64,000 nucleotides of DNA from Hyphomicrobiales bacterium (GTDB lineage Bacteria; Pseudomonadota; Alphaproteobacteria; Rhizobiales; Beijerinckiaceae): NCBI GenBank assembly GCA_016716745.1, contig JADJVD010000015.1, positions 1 through 64,000 on the forward strand. The letters run 5' to 3'. Made by a program: the position numbers and the translations under genes. Of the stretch, positions 16,598 to 25,107 are shown piece after piece. The number at the start of each line of letters is the position of its first letter. Within the stretch, counting starts at the first letter, position 1. Below the pieces are notes generated by a model. It searched no databases and had not been told where the DNA came from. It was given only the letters and a program-made list of their open reading frames with translations.

Positions 16598-16987
16598 ATG
16601 TCGCCGAATCATCTGCACGGTCCGCCCTTTCCGCCGATCCCGCCGGTCTCGACCGGGCTCGCCGGGCGCTGCCCGCGCTGCGGCGACGGCAAGATGTTCT
16701 CCTCCTTCCTGACGGTCGCGCCGCGCTGCGAGGCGTGCGGCCTCGACTATTCCTTCGCCGACGCCGGCGACGGGCCTGCCGTGTTCGTCATCATGATCGC
16801 CGGCGCGCTGGTGCTGGGGCTGGCGCTGATCATCCAGTTCTCGTGGGAGCCGCCGGTCTGGGTGCATCTGCTGACGACGCTGCCGATCGGGCTCGGCATC
16901 TGCCTGTTCCTGCTGCGGGCGCTGAAGGGCGTGCTGATCGCCCTGCAATATCGCAACAAGGCCGAACAGGGCCGGCTCGCGCCGTGA
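16598..16987 (+). CDS. DUF983-family membrane protein
   Basis: A 129-residue protein with two CxxC zinc-finger-like pairs in a rubredoxin-like knuckle (GRCPRCGDGKMF and CEACGLDYSF) followed by two membrane helices (VFVIMIAGALVLGLALIIQF and VHLLTTLPIGLGICLFLLRAL). This is the DUF983 family that lies in cytochrome c oxidase assembly clusters of alphaproteobacteria, here directly before SURF1 with overlapping GTGA. A role in oxidase maturation is inferred from context. The ATG at 16598 is preferred over an upstream in-frame start because it has a GAGGACAGG ribosome site and begins the conserved part. Confidence 0.8.
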   Translation: MSPNHLHGPPFPPIPPVSTGLAGRCPRCGDGKMFSSFLTVAPRCEACGLDYSFADAGDGPAVFVIMIAGALVLGLALIIQFSWEPPVWVHLLTTLPIGLGICLFLLRALKGVLIALQYRNKAEQGRLAP

Positions 16988-17718
16988 CGGCGGCGCGTCG
17001 TTCGCTGGTCGGGCCGGCGATCGTCGTCCTCGCGGCGACGGCGCTGCTGGTCTGGCTCGGCGTCTGGCAGATGCGGCGGCTCGCCTGGAAGGAGACGCTG
17101 CTGGCGCATATGGAGGCGCGGCTGGCCGCCCCGGCCGGGCCGCTACCGGCGCCCGCGCAATGGCCGCAGTTGCGGCCCGACGACTACGAGTTCCGGCATG
17201 TGAGGGTCGCGGGCGTCTACGAGCCGCAGGCGCAGGCGCTGGTCTTCGCCGGCGCGGTGTCGCTCGACAAGGGGCCGGCGCGGCCGGGCTACTACGTCAT
17301 GACGCCGCTGCGGCTCGCGGACGGGGCGGCGCTGCTCGTCAATCGCGGCTTCCTGCCGATCGACCTCGCGGACGCCGCCCGGCGCGGGCCGCCGCCGCCG
17401 GCCGGGCTCCAGACCGTCACCGGGCACATGCGCGCGCCGGAAGGGCGCAACGCCTTCACCCCCGCCGACAAGCCCGAGAAGGGCGAGTTCTTCGCCCGCG
17501 ATCCGGCCGCGCTCGGCGCCGCCAACAAGATCTCGCTCGCCCCCTTCACGCTCGACGCCGAGGCGAACGGCGCGACGGACTGGCCGCGCGGCGGGGCGAC
17601 GGTCGAGCGGGCGCCGAACAACCACCTGTCCTATGCGCTGACATGGTTCGGGCTCGCCGCGACGCTGGTCGTCTTCTTCCTCGTCTGGGCCCTGCGGACG
17701 GGACGGCGCGAGGGCTGA
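16984..17718 (+). CDS. SURF1-family cytochrome oxidase biogenesis protein
   Basis: A 244-residue SURF1/Shy1 homolog, an assembly factor that helps insert heme into aa3-type cytochrome c oxidase. Two membrane helices flank a periplasmic domain: VGPAIVVLAATALLVWLGVWQM at the start and LTWFGLAATLVVFFLVWAL at the end. Family features include GVWQMRRLAWKE after the first helix, the RHVRVAGVYEPQ strand, PGYYVMTPLRLADGAALLVNRGF and the NNHLSYALTWFGLA helix. The GTG start at 16984 overlaps the DUF983 stop, so the two are coupled. The structural oxidase genes lie outside this window. Confidence 0.88.
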   Translation: MTAARRSLVGPAIVVLAATALLVWLGVWQMRRLAWKETLLAHMEARLAAPAGPLPAPAQWPQLRPDDYEFRHVRVAGVYEPQAQALVFAGAVSLDKGPARPGYYVMTPLRLADGAALLVNRGFLPIDLADAARRGPPPPAGLQTVTGHMRAPEGRNAFTPADKPEKGEFFARDPAALGAANKISLAPFTLDAEANGATDWPRGGATVERAPNNHLSYALTWFGLAATLVVFFLVWALRTGRREG

Positions 17719-17792
17719 GGCGCGGCGCGCGAAATCATGCTAGAGGTTGAAAAAACCCGGCGGACGGCGTCCGCCCAAGGGCAAGGAAACCC

Positions 17793-19202
17793 GTGCATTA
17801 CGTTTCGACCCGCGGCGACGCGCCGCGTCTGAGCTTTTCCGACGCCATGCTGGCGGGCCTGGCCCGCGACGGCGGCCTCTATGTCCCGGAGACGACGCCG
17901 CGCCTCGACGCCGCGACGATCGCGGGCTTTTCCGGCCGACCCTATGGCGAGGTCGCGCGCGCGGTGATCGCCCCGTTCGGGCCCGAACTCGGGAGCGGTC
18001 TCGGCCGCGCCATCGAGGCGGCCTACGCCACGTTCCGCCACAAGGCGGTGACGCCGCTGACGCAGATCGACGACAATCTGTTCGTGCTGGAGCTGTTTCA
18101 CGGGCCGACGCTCGCCTTCAAGGACGTCGCCATGCAGCTCCTCGGCCGGCTGATGGACGCCGAGCTGGCGCGGCTCGGGCGGCGCGCGACCATCGTCGGG
18201 GCGACCTCGGGCGACACGGGCGCGGCGGCGATGGAGGCCTTCCGCGGCCTCGCCAATGTCGACGTGTTCATCCTCTATCCGGACGGGCGCGTCTCCGACG
18301 TGCAGCGCCGGCAGATGACGACGGTCGACGATCCCAATGTCCACGCGCTCGCCGTCGACGGCACGTTCGACGATTGCCAGGGCATTCTGAAGCAGCTCTT
18401 CACGCATCACGCCTTCCGCGACGAGATGCAGCTCTCCGGCGTCAACTCGATCAACTGGGCGCGCATCGTCGCGCAGATCGTCTATTACTTCACGAGCGCG
18501 GTTGCGCTCGGGGCGCCGCATCGCGCCGTCTCCTTCGCCGTGCCGACCGGCAATTTCGGCGACATCCTCGCCGGCTGGGTCGCCAAGCGCATGGGCCTGC
18601 CCGTCTCGCGCCTGTCGATCGGCACGAACGCCAACGACATTCTGGCGCGCACGCTGGCGAGCGGCTGTTACGAAACGCGCGGGGTGCGGGCGACGCAATC
18701 GCCCTCGATGGACATTCAGGTGTCGTCGAATTTCGAGCGCCTGCTGTTCGAGGTCTGCGGGCGCGACGCGGCGACGCTGCGCGGGTTGATGGCCTCGCTC
18801 GGCCAATCCGGCCGCTTCACGATTCCGCCGGCGGCGCTCGCCGCGATCCGCGCCGATTTCGACGCGACCGCCGTGGACGAGGAGGCGACGCAAACCGAGA
18901 TGCGGCGCACCTTCAAGCAAACCGGCTATCTTCTCGATCCGCACACCGCCGTCGGCGTGAGCGCCGCGCGCGCGCTTCTGGCGCAGGATCCGGCGACGCC
19001 GGCGATCGCGCTGTCGACCGCCCATCCCGCCAAGTTCCCCGACGCGGTGCGCGAGGCCACCGGCCGCGCCGCGCCGCTGCCCGACCATCTCGCCGATCTG
19101 ATGGAGCGGCGCGAACGCTTCACGCGGCTTCCGGCCGATCAGGGCGCGGTCGAGCGGTTCGTGCGCGAACACGCGCGTATTTCGAAGGGGGCGGCGGCGT
19201 GA
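17793..19202 (+). CDS. thrC: Threonine synthase
   Basis: Converts O-phosphohomoserine to L-threonine using pyridoxal phosphate. The 469-residue length matches the proteobacterial class with an N-terminal extension (MHYVSTRGDAPRLSFSDAMLAGLARDGGLYVP). The PLP lysine lies in GPTLAFKDVAMQ, and GATSGDTGAAA and the later PTGNFGDILAGW phosphate-binding loop are intact. The GTG start has AAGGAA 7 nt upstream. A short hairpin (GCGGAC/GTCCGC) sits in the 74-nt gap after SURF1. The stop overlaps the GTG of the M16 protease gene. Confidence 0.95.
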   Translation: MHYVSTRGDAPRLSFSDAMLAGLARDGGLYVPETTPRLDAATIAGFSGRPYGEVARAVIAPFGPELGSGLGRAIEAAYATFRHKAVTPLTQIDDNLFVLELFHGPTLAFKDVAMQLLGRLMDAELARLGRRATIVGATSGDTGAAAMEAFRGLANVDVFILYPDGRVSDVQRRQMTTVDDPNVHALAVDGTFDDCQGILKQLFTHHAFRDEMQLSGVNSINWARIVAQIVYYFTSAVALGAPHRAVSFAVPTGNFGDILAGWVAKRMGLPVSRLSIGTNANDILARTLASGCYETRGVRATQSPSMDIQVSSNFERLLFEVCGRDAATLRGLMASLGQSGRFTIPPAALAAIRADFDATAVDEEATQTEMRRTFKQTGYLLDPHTAVGVSAARALLAQDPATPAIALSTAHPAKFPDAVREATGRAAPLPDHLADLMERRERFTRLPADQGAVERFVREHARISKGAAA

Positions 19203-20464
19203 GCACGACGACTGTCACCAAACTCGCCTCGGGCCTCACCGTCGTCACCGACGCGATGCCGCATCTGGAGACGGCCTCGCTCGGCGTGTGGGTCGGCGCC
19301 GGCTCGCGCGACGAGGCGGACGCCGAGCACGGCCTGTCGCATCTGCTCGAGCACATGGCCTTCAAGGGGACGCGCAGGCGCTCGGCCCGCGCCATCTCCG
19401 AAGAGATCGAGCGCGTCGGCGGCGATCTCAACGCAGCCACCAGCGTCGAGCAGACGGCCTATTACGCGCGGGTGCTCGCCGCCGACACGGGGCTGGCGCT
19501 CGACATCATCTCCGACATTCTCACCGACAGCGTGTTCGACGCCGACGAGCTGGAGCGCGAGAAGGCCGTCATCGTGCAGGAGATCGGCGCGGTCGAGGAC
19601 ACGCCGGACGATCTCGTCTTCGACATGTTCTCGCAGGCGGCGTTCCCGAACCAGCCGATCGGCCGGCCGATCCTCGGCACGCGCGAGCGGGTGAGCGCCT
19701 TCGACCGCGGCGCCATCGGCGCCTATCTCGACGCCCATTACGTCGCCGGCGCGACCGTGGTGGCGGCGGCCGGCGCGGTGAAGCATGACGAGATCGTCGA
19801 GGCGACGGAGCGGCTGTTCAAGCCCTTCGCCGCGAGCCCGGCGCCGGCGGCCAGCCCCGCGCTCTATACAGGCGGGGACGCGCGGCAGAAGCGCCGGCTC
19901 GAGCAGGCGCACATCGTTTTCGGCTTCGAGGGCAAGTCGTTCCGCGATCCGGACGCCTACGCCGCGCTGGTCTTCACCAACGCGCTCGGCGGCGGCATGT
20001 CGTCGCGGCTGTTCCAGGAAATCCGCGAGGAGCGGGGCCTCGCCTACGCCATTCACGCCTCGCACTGGTCGATGTCGGACACCGGCCTGTTCTCGATCTA
20101 CGCCGGCGCCGGCGGGCGGGACGTCGCCGAGCTGTGCGACGTGGCGCTCGACTGCCTCGCCCGCGCGACGCGGGACCTGACCGAGGAGGAGGTCGCCCGC
20201 GCCCGCGCGCAGATGAAGGTGTCGCTCTTCGCCGCGCTCGAATCCTCCGGCGCGCGCGCCGAGCAGATGGCGCGCCAGTTGCTCGCCCACGGCCGGCTGA
20301 TTCCGCGCGAGGAGGTGATGGCCAAGATCGACGCTGTGGACGCAGAGGCCGCGCGCCTCGCCGGCCGGGCGATGCTGTCCGGGCCGGCGACGATCGCCGC
20401 CATCGGTCCGGTCGCCAAGGCGCCCGATCCCGACCGGATCGCCCGGCGCATCGCCGGCGTCTGA
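19199..20464 (+). CDS. M16-family zinc processing peptidase
   Basis: A 421-residue member of the pitrilysin/mitochondrial-processing-peptidase family. The inverted zinc motif HxxEH is present as HLLEHMAFKG near residue 50, with the distal glutamate in the NAATSVEQTAYYARVL / ELEREKAVIVQEIGAVEDTP region typical of the catalytic beta-type subunit. The C-terminal half (YAALVFTNALGGGMSSRLFQEIREERGLAYAIHA) carries the substrate-binding Gly-rich loop. The GTG start overlaps the thrC stop (GTGA). Location directly behind thrC is conserved, from memory, in many Hyphomicrobiales. Predicted cytoplasmic or peripheral, as no signal peptide is visible. Confidence 0.9.
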   Translation: MSTTTVTKLASGLTVVTDAMPHLETASLGVWVGAGSRDEADAEHGLSHLLEHMAFKGTRRRSARAISEEIERVGGDLNAATSVEQTAYYARVLAADTGLALDIISDILTDSVFDADELEREKAVIVQEIGAVEDTPDDLVFDMFSQAAFPNQPIGRPILGTRERVSAFDRGAIGAYLDAHYVAGATVVAAAGAVKHDEIVEATERLFKPFAASPAPAASPALYTGGDARQKRRLEQAHIVFGFEGKSFRDPDAYAALVFTNALGGGMSSRLFQEIREERGLAYAIHASHWSMSDTGLFSIYAGAGGRDVAELCDVALDCLARATRDLTEEEVARARAQMKVSLFAALESSGARAEQMARQLLAHGRLIPREEVMAKIDAVDAEAARLAGRAMLSGPATIAAIGPVAKAPDPDRIARRIAGV

Positions 20465-20468
20465 CGGC

Positions 20469-21068
20469 GTGGCGCTGTTCCGCCTCGGACCGCCGGAGAC
20501 GCCGAGCGTCGTGCGCGGCGAGGGGGTGTATCTGCGCGCGCCGGAAGCGCGGGACTTTCTCTCCTGGTCGAGCCTGCGCGAGCAGAGCCGCGCCTTTCTG
20601 ACGCCGTGGGAGCCGACCTGGCCGCCGGACGATCTGACGCGCTCCGCCTTCCGCCGCCGTCTCCGGCGCTACGCCGAGGAGATCGAGGCCGACGAGGCGC
20701 ACCCCTTCTTCCTGTTCCGCGCCGGCGACCACCGCCTGCTCGGCGGGCTGACGCTCGGAAACGTGCGGCGCGGCGTCGCGCAGGCGACGACCCTCGGCTA
20801 CTGGATGGGCGAGCCTTACGCCGGGCAGGGCTACATGCGGCGCGCCGTGGCGGCAGCCTGCGGCTTCGCCTTCGACACGCTGCGGTTGCACCGGGTGGAG
20901 GCGGCCTGCATCCCCCACAACGTCGCCTCGCGGCGCCTGCTGGAGCGCAACGGATTCCGGCAGGAGGGCGAGGCGCGCTCCTATCTGAAGATCGACGGGG
21001 CCTGGCGCGACCACGTGCTCTACGCGAAAGTCGACGGAGACGGCGACCGCCCGGCGACGCGCCTGTGA
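20469..21068 (+). CDS. GNAT N-acetyltransferase (RimJ/RimL-like)
   Basis: A 199-residue Gcn5-related acetyltransferase. The acetyl-CoA-binding motif A is visible as GYWMGEPYAGQGYMRRAVAAACGFAF, followed by LHRVEAACIPHNVASRRLLERNGF, the segment typical of RimJ/RimL-type enzymes that acetylate ribosomal-protein N-termini or other amino groups. The GTG start at 20469 lies 4 nt after the protease stop, making this the last gene of a thrC-M16-GNAT unit. The true substrate cannot be told from sequence. Confidence 0.85.
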   Translation: MALFRLGPPETPSVVRGEGVYLRAPEARDFLSWSSLREQSRAFLTPWEPTWPPDDLTRSAFRRRLRRYAEEIEADEAHPFFLFRAGDHRLLGGLTLGNVRRGVAQATTLGYWMGEPYAGQGYMRRAVAAACGFAFDTLRLHRVEAACIPHNVASRRLLERNGFRQEGEARSYLKIDGAWRDHVLYAKVDGDGDRPATRL

Positions 21069-21220
21069 AGCGCCCGCCCGCTCGGCTTGCGCTCCGCCCG
21101 AGGCGGCGTTACCAGAGGCAAACCTGTCTTTCGCCTATCACATTTCCGACACGAAGGCGGCGCACCGAACGCCGTCCGCAAGCCTGCCTCCCGGCTTCGT
21201 CCATTCTCCTCGCGAGCGTC

Positions 21221-24094
21221 GTGCGCCCACTTCTTGCAGTCCTGATCGCGGCTCTGACGCTCCTTGCCGGCCTCGTCCCCGCGGCGGCGGTCGACGCGGT
21301 GCGCGTGCCGCTGGACGCGCAGGCGATCGACCTCACCAACGCCGTGACGCTGTTCACCGCGCAGGGCGACCGCATTCAGGTGTCGACCGCCGCGGGTTCG
21401 GACGGAATCGTCCGCCGCATCGAGGTGCGCGCCCGCGAGGAAGGCACGCAGCCGGCGTGGATCGTCTTCGCGCTGACCAACGACACCGACGAGCAGATCG
21501 ACAGGCTGATCGTCGCGCCGCATTTCCGGCTCGTCGGGTCGGGCGTGATCTGGCCTGATCTGGGCGCCTCGCGCATGTCGGCGATCACGGCGAGCCAGGG
21601 CTTTCCGCCCGAACGCGAGGACTCGGCGGACGCGGACGTCTTCCGCCTGACGCTCGATCCGGGCGCGACCGTCACCTACGTCGCCGAACTGCGCACGCAG
21701 AACCTGCCGCAGATCATCCTGTGGGAGCCCGACGCCTACAAGGACAAGCTCACCAACCTCACGCTCTACAAGGGCATCGTCATCGGCATCGCCGGCCTGC
21801 TGGCGCTGTTCCTGACCATCGTCTTCGTGGTGAAGGGCGCGGTGATCTTCCCCGCCGCCGCCGCGCTGGCCTGGGCGGTTCTGGCCTATGTGTGCATCGA
21901 CTTCGGCTTCTGGCACCAGATCTTCGGCATCGACGGCGAGCGCGACCGCGTCTGGCGCGCGGCCGCCGAGGCGACGCTGACGGCGACGCTCGTCGTCTTC
22001 CTGTTCGCCTATCTGAACCTCAGCCGCTGGCACGTTCGCTATTCGCATATCGCCGGCCTGTGGATCGTGGCGCTGATTTCGGTGATGGCGCTGTCGGTCT
22101 ACGACGCGCCGGTGGCCGCCGGCGTCGCCCGCATCTCGCTCGCCGCCGTCGCCGGCTTCGGCTTCGTGCTCGTGCTCTGGCTGTCGACGCACAGCTACGA
22201 CCGCGCGGTGATGCTGATCCCGACCTGGTTCCTGCTGCTCGTCTGGGTCGCCGCCGCCGGATTCGCCGTCGCGGGCCAGCTCACCAGCGACATCGTGCAG
22301 CCGGCGCTCATCGGCGGACTGGTGCTCATCGTCATGCTGATCGGCTTCACGGTGCTGCAGAACGCCTTCGCCGGCGCCGGCGTCGGACACGGCTTCATCA
22401 CCGACGTCGAGCGCAAGGCGCTGGCGCTGACAGGCTCGAGCGACATCGTGTTCGACTGGGACGTGCCGGCCGACCGCATCCATGTCAGCCCCGAAGTCGA
22501 GGCGCAGCTCGGGCTCGATCGCGGCGCGCTCGAAGGGCCGGCCTCCGGCTGGCTCGACGTGCTGCATCCGTTCGACCGCGACCGTTATCGCGCCGCGCTC
22601 GACGCCATTCTCGAACAGCGGCGCGGGCGCATCCAGCACGATTTCCGCCTGCGCGCGGCGGACGGATCGTATTTCTGGTATCTGCTGAAGGCGCGCCCCG
22701 TCGTCGCCGCCGACGGCGAGGTGGCGCGCGTCGTCGGCACGCTGTCGGACGTCACCGAGTCGCGCACGGCCGAAGAGCGGCTGTTGCAGGACGCGGTGCA
22801 CGACAACCTGACCGGCCTGCCGAACCGCGAACTGTTCGCCGACCGCGTGGAGACGAGCCTGACGGCCGCGCGCGAGGATCAACGCCTGCGCCCGACGCTG
22901 ATCGCCATCGACATCGACCGCTTCAAGCAGATCAACGGCTCCGTCGGCCTGTCGGTCGGCGACTCGATCCTGCTGACTCTCGGGCGCCGGCTGGCGCGGC
23001 TGATCAAGCCGCAGGACACGCTGGCGCGCATCTCCGGCGACCAGTTCGGCCTGCTGATCGTCTCCGAACAGGATCCCGAGGCGGCGATGGCGCTGGCCGA
23101 CAGCCTGCGCCGGACCATCGCGACGCCGATCACCTTCGCCGACCGCGAAATCTCGCTCACGGCCTCGCTCGGCGTCGTCTTCCACGATCCGAACCTGCAT
23201 GCCAGGCGCGACGACATGATGAAGGACGCCGAGATCGCGATGGCGCACGCCAAGCGCTCCGGCGGCAACCGCATCGAGGTGTTCCGCCCCGCGATGCGCG
23301 CGCAGCGCTCCGACCGCCTGTCGCTCGCCAACGACATGAAGCGCGGGTTGGAGAACGGCGAATTCCGCGTGTTCTTCCAGCCGATCGTGCGGCTCGAGGA
23401 CCGCACGGTGGCCGGCTTCGAGGCGCTGGTTCGCTGGGATCATCCGCGGCTCGGGCGGCTCGGACCGGCCGAGTTCATCCCCATCGCGGAAGAGACGGGC
23501 GCCATCGTGCCGCTCGGCATCTTCGTTCTGGAGCGGACGGCGCGCGAGCTTGCGGCGTGGCAGCAGGCGCTCGACATCGATCCGCCGATCTTCGCCAGCG
23601 TCAACGTCTCCTCGCGCCAGCTGATGCGGCACGATCTTCTGCACGACGTGAAGGCGGTGCTGACGCGCTCGGGCGTGCTGCGCGGCACGCTCAAGCTCGA
23701 GCTGACCGAAAGCCTCGTGATGCAGAACCCGGAATTCTCCGCGCAGATGCTGCAACGCATCCGCGAACTCGGCGCCGGGTTGTCGCTCGACGATTTCGGC
23801 ACCGGCTATTCGTCGCTGAGCTATCTGCAGCGCTTCCCCTTCGACACGATCAAGATCGACCAGTCGTTCGTGCGCCAGAACGGCAAGGGGGCGCGCCCCG
23901 TCATCCTGCGCTCCATCGTCACGCTGGCGCACGATCTCGGCATGGACGTGGTGGCCGAGGGCGCGGAGTCGGAATCGGACGCCATCGAGCTGTCGCAGCT
24001 TGGCTGCGAATTCGCGCAAGGCTACGCCTTCGGCCCGCCAATGACCGCGCTCGACGCGCGCAAGCTGGTCGGCGCCGCGCCCGAGGCCGCGTAA
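21221..24094 (+). CDS. 7TM-PAS-GGDEF-EAL c-di-GMP phosphodiesterase
   Basis: A 957-residue membrane-bound signalling protein. Order: signal peptide (residues 1-23), a periplasmic 7TMR-DISM-like beta domain (~25-165), about seven membrane helices (~175-390), a PAS domain (~396-515), a GGDEF domain (~520-690) and an EAL domain (~700-950). The GGDEF signature is degenerate (RISGDQFGLLI, SGDQF for GGDEF), so cyclase activity is unlikely and the domain may instead bind GTP or act as a regulator. The EAL domain keeps FEALVRW, NVSSRQL, LELTES, DDFGTGYSS, IKIDQSFV and VAEGAES, so c-di-GMP hydrolysis is expected. GTG 21221 was chosen because it begins the signal peptide; the upstream frame is Arg-rich and unlike protein. 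Confidence 0.85.
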   Translation: MRPLLAVLIAALTLLAGLVPAAAVDAVRVPLDAQAIDLTNAVTLFTAQGDRIQVSTAAGSDGIVRRIEVRAREEGTQPAWIVFALTNDTDEQIDRLIVAPHFRLVGSGVIWPDLGASRMSAITASQGFPPEREDSADADVFRLTLDPGATVTYVAELRTQNLPQIILWEPDAYKDKLTNLTLYKGIVIGIAGLLALFLTIVFVVKGAVIFPAAAALAWAVLAYVCIDFGFWHQIFGIDGERDRVWRAAAEATLTATLVVFLFAYLNLSRWHVRYSHIAGLWIVALISVMALSVYDAPVAAGVARISLAAVAGFGFVLVLWLSTHSYDRAVMLIPTWFLLLVWVAAAGFAVAGQLTSDIVQPALIGGLVLIVMLIGFTVLQNAFAGAGVGHGFITDVERKALALTGSSDIVFDWDVPADRIHVSPEVEAQLGLDRGALEGPASGWLDVLHPFDRDRYRAALDAILEQRRGRIQHDFRLRAADGSYFWYLLKARPVVAADGEVARVVGTLSDVTESRTAEERLLQDAVHDNLTGLPNRELFADRVETSLTAAREDQRLRPTLIAIDIDRFKQINGSVGLSVGDSILLTLGRRLARLIKPQDTLARISGDQFGLLIVSEQDPEAAMALADSLRRTIATPITFADREISLTASLGVVFHDPNLHARRDDMMKDAEIAMAHAKRSGGNRIEVFRPAMRAQRSDRLSLANDMKRGLENGEFRVFFQPIVRLEDRTVAGFEALVRWDHPRLGRLGPAEFIPIAEETGAIVPLGIFVLERTARELAAWQQALDIDPPIFASVNVSSRQLMRHDLLHDVKAVLTRSGVLRGTLKLELTESLVMQNPEFSAQMLQRIRELGAGLSLDDFGTGYSSLSYLQRFPFDTIKIDQSFVRQNGKGARPVILRSIVTLAHDLGMDVVAEGAESESDAIELSQLGCEFAQGYAFGPPMTALDARKLVGAAPEAA

Positions 24095-24120
24095 GGGCGC
24101 AAGCGGCCGGCACCCGGAAC

Positions 24121-24190
24121 GCGAGGCTCCGCCTCGCAAGCGCGCCGGAGGCGCGCGCCCCGGATTGCGTCGCTGCGCCCGCAATGACGG
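24121..24190. repeat. REP-like extragenic palindromic cluster
   Basis: Three successive hairpins: GCGAGGC/GCCTCGC (24121-24137), CGCGCC/GGCGCG (24141-24155) and ATTGCG/CGCAAT (24164-24185). Read on the minus strand, the last begins CCGTCATTGCGGGCGCAGCG and continues GACGCAATCC, which resembles the 'CGTCATTGCGAGCG...GCAATCC' palindromes dispersed in many alphaproteobacterial genomes. It lies between the convergent GGDEF-EAL and rph genes, where it may also serve as a bidirectional transcript end. Confidence 0.6.
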
Positions 24191-24256
24191 CAAGCAGCGC
24201 AAGCCTGGCGCGCGACGGCGTGCGCTCGAGCCATCTCTCGCCCGCAGGGCGGCGCG

Positions 24257-24973
24257 TCAGCCCGCGACGCAATCCTTCTGCAGATCGACGAGGCGGGCGA
24301 CGCCGAGACGGGCGAGCTTCAGCATCGCCAGCAACTCCTCCTCGGAGAACGGCGCGCCCTCGGCCGTGCCCTGCACCTCGCACATGCCGCCCTTGCCGGT
24401 GATGACGAAGTTGGCGTCGGTCTCGGCGGCCGAATCCTCGGCGTAGTCGAGGTCGAGCACGGGCGCGCCCTTGTAGACGCCGCAGGAGATGGCGGCGACG
24501 TGATCCTTCAGCGGATCGTCCTTGATGATGGACTTGGCGCGCATCCACTTCAGGCAATCGTGCAACGCGACCCAGGCGCCGGTGATCGAGGCGGTGCGGG
24601 TGCCGCCATCGGCCTGGATCACATCGCAATCGATGGTGATCTGGCGCTCGCCGAGCTTGGGCAGATCGACGACCGAACGCAGCGCGCGGCCGATCAGGCG
24701 CTGGATCTCCTGCGTGCGGCCGGACGGTTTGCCCGAGGTCGCCTCGCGGCGCGTGCGAGTGTGGGTGGCGCGCGGCAGCATGCCGTATTCGGCCGTCACC
24801 CAGCCCCTGCCCTGCCCGCGCAGCCACATAGGCGGCTTGTCTTCCAGCGAGGCCGTGCACAGCACATGCGTGCCGCCGAACTTCACGAGGCAGGAGCCCT
24901 CCGCATAGCGCGCGACGTTGCGCTCGAGCGAGACGGGGCGCAGCTCGTCGGGCGCGCGCTTGGACGGACGCAT
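24257..24973 (-). CDS. rph: Ribonuclease PH
   Basis: A phosphorolytic 3'-exoribonuclease that trims tRNA precursors. At 238 residues it is standard length. The family signature is clear: MRPSKRAPDELRPVSLERN, YAEGSCLVKFGGTHVLCTAS, the RTQEIQRLIGRALRSVVDL active-site helix, TIDCDVIQADGGTRTASITGA and DLDYAEDSAAETDANFV. The ATG at 24973 is preferred over an earlier in-frame codon because conserved similarity starts there. In alphaproteobacteria rph often neighbours hrcA/grpE, which are not in this window. Confidence 0.95.
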   Translation of the reverse strand: MRPSKRAPDELRPVSLERNVARYAEGSCLVKFGGTHVLCTASLEDKPPMWLRGQGRGWVTAEYGMLPRATHTRTRREATSGKPSGRTQEIQRLIGRALRSVVDLPKLGERQITIDCDVIQADGGTRTASITGAWVALHDCLKWMRAKSIIKDDPLKDHVAAISCGVYKGAPVLDLDYAEDSAAETDANFVITGKGGMCEVQGTAEGAPFSEEELLAMLKLARLGVARLVDLQKDCVAG

Positions 24974-25107
24974 AGGCTTCTCCTTCGTGATCGTCGCCGC
25001 GCTTCTAATGCGCCGCGCGCATGGCTGCAATGGCGAGGCCGGCCCCGCTTGCGGGCGGCCGGGCGAGGGCTAAAGTCCGCCGCGACCTTGGCGCGAGCGG
25101 GAATCTC

